A stretch of DNA of 7,005 bases from Clostridia bacterium. Its GTDB lineage: Bacteria > Bacillota_A > Clostridia > Oscillospirales > CAG-272. The translations under genes were made by a program, and so were the position numbers. Positions 1 to 6,268 of this stretch are shown here, in pieces. Position 1 is the stretch's first letter, and each line of letters begins with the position of its first letter. The notes beneath the pieces were generated by a model. It ran no database searches, was not told the DNA's origin, and saw only the letters and a list, made by a program, of their open reading frames with translations. The stretch lies in NCBI GenBank assembly GCA_017546745.1, contig JAFYRZ010000155.1:1-7005 (forward strand). The letters run 5' to 3'.

Positions 1-767
1 CTCCGCGAAGAGAAGAGCCTAAAAGAGAGCTTGATGAGAATACCGTCGTCGGCAGAAACGCCGTAAAGGAGCTTCTTACAAGCGGCAGGGATATAGAAAA
101 GCTTTATATTAAAAAGGGAGAGCTTGAGGGCTCTGTTAAGCTTCTTATCGGAATGGCTTCCGAAAGGAAAATTCCGATCGTTGAGGTGGATAAAAGCAAG
201 CTTGATTTTATGTCCTGCGGTGTAAACCACCAGGGCGTTATTGCTATCGCCTCGGAGGCTGCGTACTCGTCGGTTGACGATATTCTTTGCGTTGCCGAGG
301 AAAGAGGCGAGAAGCCTTTTGTAATTATGCTCGACGGAGTTGAGGATCCTCATAATCTCGGTGCTATAATTAGAAGTGCCGAATGCTCCGGCGCTCACGG
401 AGTTATCATTCCCAAAAGGCGCTCGGCAGGACTTAACGCGGTCGTTGCAAAATCCTCCGCGGGCGCGCTTTCGCATATGCGTGTTGCAAAGGTTACAAAC
501 CTTGCCACGACATTAGACGACCTTAAGGAAAAGGGACTTTGGGCTTTCGCTGCTGATATGGGCGGTAGCGAATATTATAAAACGGATATGACCTGCGGCG
601 CTGTGGTAGTGCTTGGCAGTGAGGGCTTTGGAATTTCAAGGCTGGTTAAGGAAAAATGCGATTTTACCGTGTCGATACCGCTTTACGGTAAGGTAAATTC
701 CATGAACGTTTCCTGTGCCGCGGCTGTAATACTTTCCGAGGTAGCTCGTCAGAGAGCTGAAAAATGA
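1..767 (+). CDS. rlmB: 23S rRNA 2'-O-ribose methyltransferase, RlmB/TrmH (SpoU) family, 5'-truncated by window edge
   Basis: The frame is open from base 3, so the Met codon at 153 is internal and the true start lies left of the window. The part encoded before 153 reads ENTVVGRNAVKELLTSG, the opening of the SpoU substrate-binding (L30e-like) domain. The catalytic SPOUT domain follows with all three SpoU motifs: motif 1 DPHNLGAIIRSAE (345-383, Asn codon 354-356), motif 2 VVVLGSEGFGIS (603-638, Glu codon 621-623) and motif 3 SIPLYGKVNSMNVSCAAA (about 672-725, Asn codon 705-707). About 254 residues are visible, close to the family's usual 240-260, so only a short N-terminal piece is missing. In E. 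coli, RlmB methylates the ribose of G2251 in the 23S rRNA P-loop using S-adenosylmethionine in the cytoplasm; the same role is inferred here. A related SpoU methyltransferase with another rRNA target cannot be excluded. The next gene starts 21 bp downstream, which suggests co-transcription. Confidence 0.92.
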   Translation, partial: PRREEPKRELDENTVVGRNAVKELLTSGRDIEKLYIKKGELEGSVKLLIGMASERKIPIVEVDKSKLDFMSCGVNHQGVIAIASEAAYSSVDDILCVAEERGEKPFVIMLDGVEDPHNLGAIIRSAECSGAHGVIIPKRRSAGLNAVVAKSSAGALSHMRVAKVTNLATTLDDLKEKGLWAFAADMGGSEYYKTDMTCGAVVVLGSEGFGISRLVKEKCDFTVSIPLYGKVNSMNVSCAAAVILSEVARQRAEK

Positions 768-788
768 GTTTGAGAGGTAGTTTGAAAC

Positions 789-3350
789 TTGGAAGAAAAT
801 AAAAACAGAAGTATGGATATAAAGGAAGCTCTTGAGAGGATCTCTGTTGACTACGTAGATACCGAGATATCCGAAAAAAGCACCGCGGACGGTACTATTG
901 AGCTTGAATTTAATAATACTCATACGGGGCTTGTTTTTGAGGATGATTCCTGTGCACCCGTAGAGCCCGAGGCGGTCGAAGAGACGGCTCCGATTTTAGA
1001 GGAGGCGTCGTCGCCTGCGGCAGAAGAGTCTACACCGCTCGCATCCGAGGAGTTTGAGATCCCCGACAGCCGTGAGGTAAACGCAAGCTTTGACAGGATC
1101 AATCGCGAGGCGGAAAAGACGAAGATTTTTACGACCTATATCCCTCGCTTTACCGAGGCAAGCGAAAATTACCGAATGGCGGGTGAAAAGCCTGCAGATC
1201 AGGCTGTAACCGATACAGCCTCGCGCACGGTGTATGAAAACCTCGACGAGAATATCGACCCCACGGCAGAGCTTTCGACCGAGGACGAGGCGGAAGCGGT
1301 CATTGTTACTGCCGAGCGCGGAGTCAAGCTTGAGGAATATGCCGAAAGCATCAGTATATTTAAGTTTTCCGGTGAGGACAGCGCCCTTTACGCAGATGCT
1401 GCCGAGAATAACGCAGAAGCTGTGGCTAACGAGGCCTCTGAGGTTAGTGCCGATGATACGACAGAGACGTCAAGATCTCCCGTTGGACTTAACGATTTCT
1501 CATCCTACGTCTTTTCGGAAGCGGCGAAGCCTGATGATGCTGAGCTTCTTCCCGCGCTTGCTAACGAGTCTCGCGAGGACGCGTCTCAGGTGCCTTCCCC
1601 CGACGCTCCAAAGGAAAAGGGTAAAAAGCGCCGCTCCTCGGAGTATACTGCGTTTTACCAGCGCGATTCCTTTAAGGATAGATTCCTTGATTCCATCCTC
1701 TCGGTTAGGATAAGACTTGCGTCGGTTATACTTCTTTCGCTTGCGATACTCGTTTTCGAGAATATCGGATACCTCGGGGTTGATCTTGCATCAATGCTCG
1801 GACTTTCCCGCGTACCCTACGCGATACACGTTATCGATCTTCAGTTCTCGATATGTATCTTCCTTCTTGCGCTTCCCGAGGTAACGCTTGCCTTGGCCGG
1901 ACTTCGCAAGAGGACCGTAGCGCCTGAGCTGTCGCTTATCGTATCGATGGCGCTCGTAGCCCTTTTCTCGGTCGCAAATATTCTTGTTTTACCGGAAAAG
2001 CCTCTTTACGTCGGCTTTATTCTTGCGGTGCAGGTCTGTGTTGTTGTTGTCGGCTCCTGCCTGCGTTATCTTGCGGATTTCTCCGCATTTAAATCCACCT
2101 CGAAGAATACCGAGAAGCACGTCGTTGATATCTCTATGACAAGCTCTCTCCCGAAGGAAAATCATGCCCTTGACGGCGCTGTTGACAGCTATAAGTCGAG
2201 AACCGTCCGTCTTTTCCGCGCTTCCTTTATTACCGATTTCTTCAAGCGCACGGGCAAGCGTACCGAGTCGAGCGCTACAAACCTCACCGTAATACTCACC
2301 TCCCTCGGAATATCGCTCGTTTCGGCTGCGGTGGCATACTTCCTCCTTGACGGTTGGATTTCTGCCGCGTACGCCCTTGCGCTTACCTACCTTATCGGAA
2401 CACCCGTTGTTTTGGCTCTTTCGCATAAGCTGCCTTACCACCGTGCGCAGAAAATTGCAGGCGCGGATAAGACCGTTATCGTTGGAGAGTCCTCACTCTT
2501 TGAGTACAAGGATGCCGACGTTATCACGTTCCTTGACACCGAGATCTTTGGTGCTGACGACGTCGTTCTAAAGAGATTTATGCTCTATGGCGACCGCGAG
2601 AACGTTGCGCGCGCTATGAAGCTTATGTCGGCTCTCTTTTCCTCGGTCGGCGGCCCTCTTGACAACATTTTTGCAAGCACTCTTGATAAAAGAGTTCTTC
2701 CTGCAGAGAACGTTATGATCGAGGACGACGGCGTTAAGGGAATGGTTGACGGCAAGGCGGTATGTGCCGGAAATTACGAGTATATGTTAAGACACGGCGT
2801 GATCACTGCAAGAGACGAGAATAGTTCGGATAACGGTGCTGATACCACAAAGGTGATGTATGCCGCAGAGGACGGAGCGCTTATTGCAAAGTTCTACGTA
2901 AGATACTCCTTCTCCGAGGAGTTTTCATCCCTCTTTACCGAGCTTCGTAAAAACGGCATCGTTCCCCTTGTTTATACGAGAGATCCTAACGTAAACAACG
3001 AGCTTATGAAGGCCCTTACGATAGGGCAGGGCGGTATTCGCGTGCTTAAGCAGAACGACGTGCCTCTCTCGGCAGAGGAAAGCGTGCTTAACTGCAGTGC
3101 GGGAATCGTAACCTTTAAGGATAAGATAAGCGCTATAAAAACCGTTCTTCTTGCCAAGAGATATTCGACCCTCCAGGGTGCGATAAGTGCTTTGGCATAT
3201 ATACTTATGGCGGTAGGTCTTGGCGCTTCTATCGTCTTGACCTTTATGCGCGTGGGCTCGCCCTCTCTTTTCCTTGCTGTGTGGCACCTGGTCGGCTATC
3301 TTGCTCTTGGCATTATGAGTAAGCATATTCTTGCAGGACCTAAAAAATAA
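789..3350 (+). CDS. Degenerate P1B-type P-type ATPase-like membrane protein with long acidic N-terminal tail (probable pseudoenzyme)
   Basis: This 853-residue protein has an acidic Glu/Asp/Ala/Ser-rich tail (about 1-275), a basic patch (KEKGKKRR, 275-282), then eight apparent membrane segments near 308-325, 349-371, 380-401, 405-424, 499-519, 522-545, 797-820 and 825-848. The 4+2+2 spacing, with a 250-residue cytoplasmic domain between segments 6 and 7, is that of heavy-metal P1B ATPases. The cytoplasmic part aligns by eye with their P and N domains (ITFLDTEIFG, GVKGMVDGKAVCAGN, LRKNGIVPLVYTRDPN). Catalytic signatures are gone: CPC is TPV (538-540), DKTGT is LDTEI (582-586), the HP motif is GP (622-623), TGDN is TRDPN (730-734), and TGE and GDGxND are absent. 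No N-terminal CxxC metal-binding domain is present. Transport activity is therefore unlikely; a sensor, scaffold or regulator is conceivable but not shown. The start is TTG at 789, behind GAGAGG at 772-777, with an in-frame stop immediately upstream; ATG 813 is the alternative. The frame is intact throughout, so this is not a decaying pseudogene. Family assignment is by eye only. Confidence 0.6.
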   Translation: MEENKNRSMDIKEALERISVDYVDTEISEKSTADGTIELEFNNTHTGLVFEDDSCAPVEPEAVEETAPILEEASSPAAEESTPLASEEFEIPDSREVNASFDRINREAEKTKIFTTYIPRFTEASENYRMAGEKPADQAVTDTASRTVYENLDENIDPTAELSTEDEAEAVIVTAERGVKLEEYAESISIFKFSGEDSALYADAAENNAEAVANEASEVSADDTTETSRSPVGLNDFSSYVFSEAAKPDDAELLPALANESREDASQVPSPDAPKEKGKKRRSSEYTAFYQRDSFKDRFLDSILSVRIRLASVILLSLAILVFENIGYLGVDLASMLGLSRVPYAIHVIDLQFSICIFLLALPEVTLALAGLRKRTVAPELSLIVSMALVALFSVANILVLPEKPLYVGFILAVQVCVVVVGSCLRYLADFSAFKSTSKNTEKHVVDISMTSSLPKENHALDGAVDSYKSRTVRLFRASFITDFFKRTGKRTESSATNLTVILTSLGISLVSAAVAYFLLDGWISAAYALALTYLIGTPVVLALSHKLPYHRAQKIAGADKTVIVGESSLFEYKDADVITFLDTEIFGADDVVLKRFMLYGDRENVARAMKLMSALFSSVGGPLDNIFASTLDKRVLPAENVMIEDDGVKGMVDGKAVCAGNYEYMLRHGVITARDENSSDNGADTTKVMYAAEDGALIAKFYVRYSFSEEFSSLFTELRKNGIVPLVYTRDPNVNNELMKALTIGQGGIRVLKQNDVPLSAEESVLNCSAGIVTFKDKISAIKTVLLAKRYSTLQGAISALAYILMAVGLGASIVLTFMRVGSPSLFLAVWHLVGYLALGIMSKHILAGPKK

Positions 3351-3370
3351 AAACATAACGGAAAACAAAA

Positions 3371-5224
3371 ATGCAAACTAAACCTAACATTTCGTCGGTT
3401 CTTAAGTCCGTTGAAAAGCCCGGACGCTATATCGGCGGCGAATATAACAGTATAATCAAAAGCAAAGCGGACGTTAAGTGCCGCTTTGCATTCTGCTTTC
3501 CCGACGTATACGAGATAGGTATGTCAAACCTTGGCGTGCGTATTCTCTACGACGTCTTGAATAAGCACAAGGATATTTGGTGTGAGAGAGTTTACGCGCC
3601 TTGGGTGGATATGACCGAGAAGATGGAGAAATATTCTATCCCTCTTTCCGCGGTCGAGAGCGGCGATGCGCTTTCCGAGTTCGATATGGTCGCATTTTCG
3701 CTTCAGTACGAGCTTTGTTATACAACCGCTCTTAAAATGATAAAGCTTGCAGGCTTTCCTCTTTACGCCAAGGATAGGGAAGAGGATTGCCCCATAATCA
3801 TCGGCGGCGGCCCCTGCGTTTATAATGCAGAGCCGGTTGCCCCCTTCTTTGACCTTATCAATATCGGTGAGGGCGAGGAGGTGCTGGTTGAGATATGCGA
3901 GCTTTATAACTCTATGAAGGACGACGGCAGCTACACGAGAGACGGCTTCCTCCGCGCCGCGTCGCATATAAAGGGCGTTTATATTCCCTCGCTTTACGAC
4001 GTAGATTATAATGAGGACGGCACTATTAAAGCGATCATCCCGAAATACGAGGATACGCCCGTTAAGATTTCCAAGAGAATAATCGGGGACCTTGACGAAG
4101 CACCCTATCCCGAGAAGCTCGTTATGCCCTATATCGAAACGGTGCACGACAGAATAGTTCTCGAGGTATATCGCGGCTGTATCCGCGGCTGTCGCTTCTG
4201 TCAGGCGGGTATGGTATACCGCCCGATAAGAGAAAAATCACCCGAAAAGCTTTGCCATCTTGCAAAATGCCTTTACGATAACACCGGGTACGAGGAGATC
4301 TCGCTTATCTCGCTCTCCATCAGCGACTACTCTCGCTTGGGAGAGCTTACCGAGGGACTTCTTTCCTGGACGGACGAGAAAAAGGTCAGCCTTTCCTTGC
4401 CCTCCCTCCGTATAGACAGCTTTTCCGAGGATCTTATGCAAAGAATATCGTCGGTCAGAACCGGTGGACTCACCTTTGCTCCCGAGGCAGGTACGCAAAG
4501 GCTTCGTGACGTTATCAACAAGAACGTTACCGAGGAGGATCTTATGCGCGCCGTCGGTATCGCGTTCCGCGGAGGAAAGAGCAACGTAAAGCTTTACTTT
4601 ATGGACGGCCTTCCTACCGAAACGCTTGAGGATATCGAGGGAATAGCGACCCTTTCCAAAAAGGTCGTCGACGCGTATTACGCGCTTCCTAAATCCGACC
4701 GACCCAAGGGGCTTAGCGTTACCATAAGCGTTTCCTGCTTCGTACCCAAGCCCTTTACCCCGTTCCAGTGGGAAAGACAGAATACCTTTGAGGAGCTTAT
4801 CGAGAAGCAGGAGCATCTTAAATCCTGCATCACCGACAAGAGAATACGATATACCTACCACGACGCAAAGGTCTCCTTCGTTGAGGCGGTCCTTGCAAGA
4901 GGTGACAGAAGACTCGCCCCCGCTATCGAATATATGGTAGAGTCGGGCGTTATGCTTGACGCGTGGGATGAGAACTTCAGCTTTGATAAGTGGATGGAGG
5001 CGTTTGAGAAAACCGACGTTGACCCCGCGTTCTACACCTCTCGCGGCTTCGGCATAGACGAGGTGCTTCCGTGGGATATGATCGACGTTGGAGTAACCAA
5101 GGAGTTCCTTAAGAGAGAGCGCGAAAAGGCTTATCTTGAAAAGACGACTCCCGCCTGCTCGGAGCATTGCTCGGGCTGTGGCGCAAATAAGCTTGGAGGT
5201 AAAAACAGATGGTGCAGATCGTAA
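3371..5224 (+). CDS. B12-binding-domain-like radical SAM protein, TIGR03960 family (function unknown)
   Basis: This is a 617-residue cytoplasmic Fe-S enzyme. Residues about 35-180 form a Rossmann-like B12-binding-type domain: PDVYEIGMSNLG (44-55) sits where cobalamin proteins carry DxHxxG, and IIIGGGP (142-148) is the glycine strand. The radical SAM core follows with the cluster motif CIRGCRFC (C270, C274, C277), which binds the 4Fe-4S cluster that cleaves S-adenosylmethionine. Further family-like blocks are SLISLSISDYSRL (311-323), LTFAPEAGTQRLRD (367-380), KLYFMDGLPTETLEDI (407-422) and CFVPKPFTPFQWER (456-469). The C-terminus carries a second triad, CSEHCSGC (C596, C600, C603). Assignment rests on this order and on the DUF2344 gene immediately after it, a pairing (sometimes a fusion) common in Clostridia and other anaerobes. 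The substrate is unknown; an RNA-related role is only suggested by neighbours. The gene starts 20 bp after the preceding stop, and only a weak GGA precedes its ATG, so translation may depend on upstream ribosomes. Confidence 0.88.
   Translation: MQTKPNISSVLKSVEKPGRYIGGEYNSIIKSKADVKCRFAFCFPDVYEIGMSNLGVRILYDVLNKHKDIWCERVYAPWVDMTEKMEKYSIPLSAVESGDALSEFDMVAFSLQYELCYTTALKMIKLAGFPLYAKDREEDCPIIIGGGPCVYNAEPVAPFFDLINIGEGEEVLVEICELYNSMKDDGSYTRDGFLRAASHIKGVYIPSLYDVDYNEDGTIKAIIPKYEDTPVKISKRIIGDLDEAPYPEKLVMPYIETVHDRIVLEVYRGCIRGCRFCQAGMVYRPIREKSPEKLCHLAKCLYDNTGYEEISLISLSISDYSRLGELTEGLLSWTDEKKVSLSLPSLRIDSFSEDLMQRISSVRTGGLTFAPEAGTQRLRDVINKNVTEEDLMRAVGIAFRGGKSNVKLYFMDGLPTETLEDIEGIATLSKKVVDAYYALPKSDRPKGLSVTISVSCFVPKPFTPFQWERQNTFEELIEKQEHLKSCITDKRIRYTYHDAKVSFVEAVLARGDRRLAPAIEYMVESGVMLDAWDENFSFDKWMEAFEKTDVDPAFYTSRGFGIDEVLPWDMIDVGVTKEFLKREREKAYLEKTTPACSEHCSGCGANKLGGKNRWCRS
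5195..5200 (+). promoter_or_regulatory. Shine-Dalgarno of the DUF2344 gene, inside the end of the radical SAM gene
   Basis: GGAGGT lies 8 nt before the ATG at 5209 and is encoded by the Gly-Gly codons near the C-terminus of the radical SAM protein. It fixes the start of the DUF2344 gene, which overlaps the upstream gene by 16 bp in another frame. It is the best ribosome binding site of the plus-strand operon. Confidence 0.85.
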
Positions 5225-5910
5225 ACGGTTCTCCTGTTTATACCGTAAGAATAATGTTCAAAAAGCTGGGTGATCTTCAGTATATCTCTCATCTTGACCT
5301 TGTAAGAACCATGAGCAAGGTCGTTACGAGGACTAAGCTTCCGCTTTGGTACACCGAGGGATTTAACCCGAAGCCCAAAATGGTCTTTGCCGCCCCCCTT
5401 TCGATAGGCACGGAGAGCTTTTGCGAATTTATGGACCTGCGCCTTACCGAGAGAGTTCCCAAGGAGGAGGTAAAGGCGCGCTTCAATATGAATATGGCGG
5501 ATAATTTACAGGTCATAGAGGCGTATTATCCCGATGCACCCCTTACCGACCTTAAATGGCTCTCGTATACCGTTAAGATCAGCACGCTCGGCGCTGACTC
5601 TTCGATGGTAGACGCCTGTCGCGCTTTTCTTGATTCCGAGAGGATCGAGATCCAAAAAAAGAGTAAAAAGGGCGAGATCACTGCTGATATCAAGCCTATG
5701 ATAAAGGAATACGCGCTTGACATCGAGGACGGAATTATCAAGCTTTCGATGGTCTTATCCTCGTCGGCTGATGCGTATCTCAATCCCGAGCTTGTTATAA
5801 AGGCTCTTCGTCAGGGCTGCGGAATTCTTTCCTCCGAGGATCTTACTGCGGAGTGGTATTCCGTCACTCGCGAGGCGGCGTATCGCACCGATATGACCGA
5901 ATTCAGATAA
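5209..5910 (+). CDS. Radical SAM-linked protein, TIGR03936 / DUF2344 family
   Basis: This 233-residue soluble protein belongs to the family found beside, or fused to, TIGR03960 radical SAM proteins. The signature is in the N-terminal third: VRIMFKKLGDLQYISHLDLVR (13-33, with SHLD at 27-30), then LPLWYTEGFNPKPK (44-57) and FAAPLSIGTES (60-70). The length matches stand-alone members. No cysteine cluster, membrane segment or signal peptide is visible. The start at 5209 is set by GGAGGT 8 nt upstream. The overlap with the radical SAM gene suggests translational coupling and matched expression, as for a complex or a two-step pathway. The biochemical role is unknown; a substrate-presenting or accessory subunit of the radical SAM enzyme is an inference. 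In many genomes a ribonuclease E/G gene and rplU follow this pair, but here the operon ends and a convergent operon begins; the two stop codons overlap by 8 bp. Confidence 0.9.
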   Translation: MVQIVNGSPVYTVRIMFKKLGDLQYISHLDLVRTMSKVVTRTKLPLWYTEGFNPKPKMVFAAPLSIGTESFCEFMDLRLTERVPKEEVKARFNMNMADNLQVIEAYYPDAPLTDLKWLSYTVKISTLGADSSMVDACRAFLDSERIEIQKKSKKGEITADIKPMIKEYALDIEDGIIKLSMVLSSSADAYLNPELVIKALRQGCGILSSEDLTAEWYSVTREAAYRTDMTEFR

Positions 5911-6268
5911 TACTGTCAATATTTAAACCGGAAAGTCGCTTTAAATGTCGGAGAGATCCGCATAAGCGGCTTTTTGTTATCTGCGCCCCCTCGGTATCCT
6001 CTACCGTAAGCGCACCGATAAGCTCGCACATTTCGTCGTCGATATCTCTTAAGTCGTCGTGGCTTACGGTTATGCTTATCAGTCTTTGGTGCTTCTCGAA
6101 AAAGCCGTACAGCTCCTCGGCTTGCTCCCTTGCATCTATGGCATCAATCGTGATCCCCTCGGCTCTATCGTAAAGCTCGTCGGTGATATAATTCAGGTAA
6201 AAGCCGTTACCGATTACGAAGCAAATGCATAAAATAAGAACGATATAGGAAATTTTTATACTACTCAT
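5903..6268 (-). CDS. DUF4363 family small membrane-anchored protein
   Basis: This 121-residue protein has one hydrophobic N-terminal segment (about 5-25, IKISYIVLILCICFVIGNGF) that acts as a membrane anchor or uncleaved signal; no convincing lipobox is seen. The rest is helical and charged, with HDDLRDIDDEMCELIGALTVED (70-91) and a C-terminus ending LRHLKRLSGLNIDSII, the His-rich/NI-type ending seen in DUF4363 proteins. Length and the preceding DUF421 gene both fit this family, which often sits beside DUF421 genes in Clostridia. Function is unknown. The ATG at 6268 overlaps the DUF421 stop (ATGAGTAG, 6261-6268) and is preceded by AAGGAG only 4 nt upstream, suggesting translational coupling. 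Its 3' end overlaps the convergent DUF2344 gene by 8 bp and lies opposite that operon's candidate terminator. Confidence 0.8.
   Translation of the reverse strand: MSSIKISYIVLILCICFVIGNGFYLNYITDELYDRAEGITIDAIDAREQAEELYGFFEKHQRLISITVSHDDLRDIDDEMCELIGALTVEDTEGAQITKSRLCGSLRHLKRLSGLNIDSII
5932..5978 (+). terminator. Candidate intrinsic terminator of the plus-strand operon, nested hairpin
   Basis: An outer stem pairs AAAGTCGCTT (5932-5941) with AAGCGGCTTT (5964-5973), 10 bp including one G-U pair. Inside it a second stem, CGGA (5949-5952) with TCCG (5957-5960), closes a GAGA tetraloop of the GNRA type. A run TTTTTGTT (5971-5978) ends the structure. It lies 22 bp after the DUF2344 stop, where a terminator is expected, and falls opposite the 3' end of the DUF4363 gene. 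A shorter alternative hairpin, CCGC-ATAA-GCGG (5958-5969) followed by C and five T, uses the same T-run. The T-run is modest and partly inside the stem, so efficiency is uncertain. Confidence 0.55.

Noticed and set aside
153..767. Reading the methyltransferase as a complete gene starting at ATG 153
   Set aside because: The frame is open back to base 3 and encodes the start of the substrate-binding domain (VVGRNAVKELL), so the gene is truncated by the window edge.
1234..1713. Plus-strand frame of 159 codons inside the acidic tail region
   Set aside because: Arg/Ser/Pro/Leu-rich composition typical of an out-of-frame reading, with no family match.
789..3350. Calling the 853-residue protein an active metal-transporting ATPase
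   Set aside because: CPC, DKTGT, TGE, HP, TGDN and GDGxND are all missing or altered, and no metal-binding N-terminal domain is present.
4238..5167. Long open frame on the minus strand (309 codons) opposite the radical SAM gene
   Set aside because: It lies wholly inside a well-supported gene, has no recognisable domain and no plausible promoter; such frames arise from the codon bias of the sense gene. The same holds for the minus-strand frames at 3524-4147, 1989-2441 and 2925-3368.
5853..6173. Plus-strand frame spanning the convergent junction
   Set aside because: It is Ser-rich and overlaps both the DUF2344 end and the antisense of DUF4363; no ribosome binding site or domain is seen.
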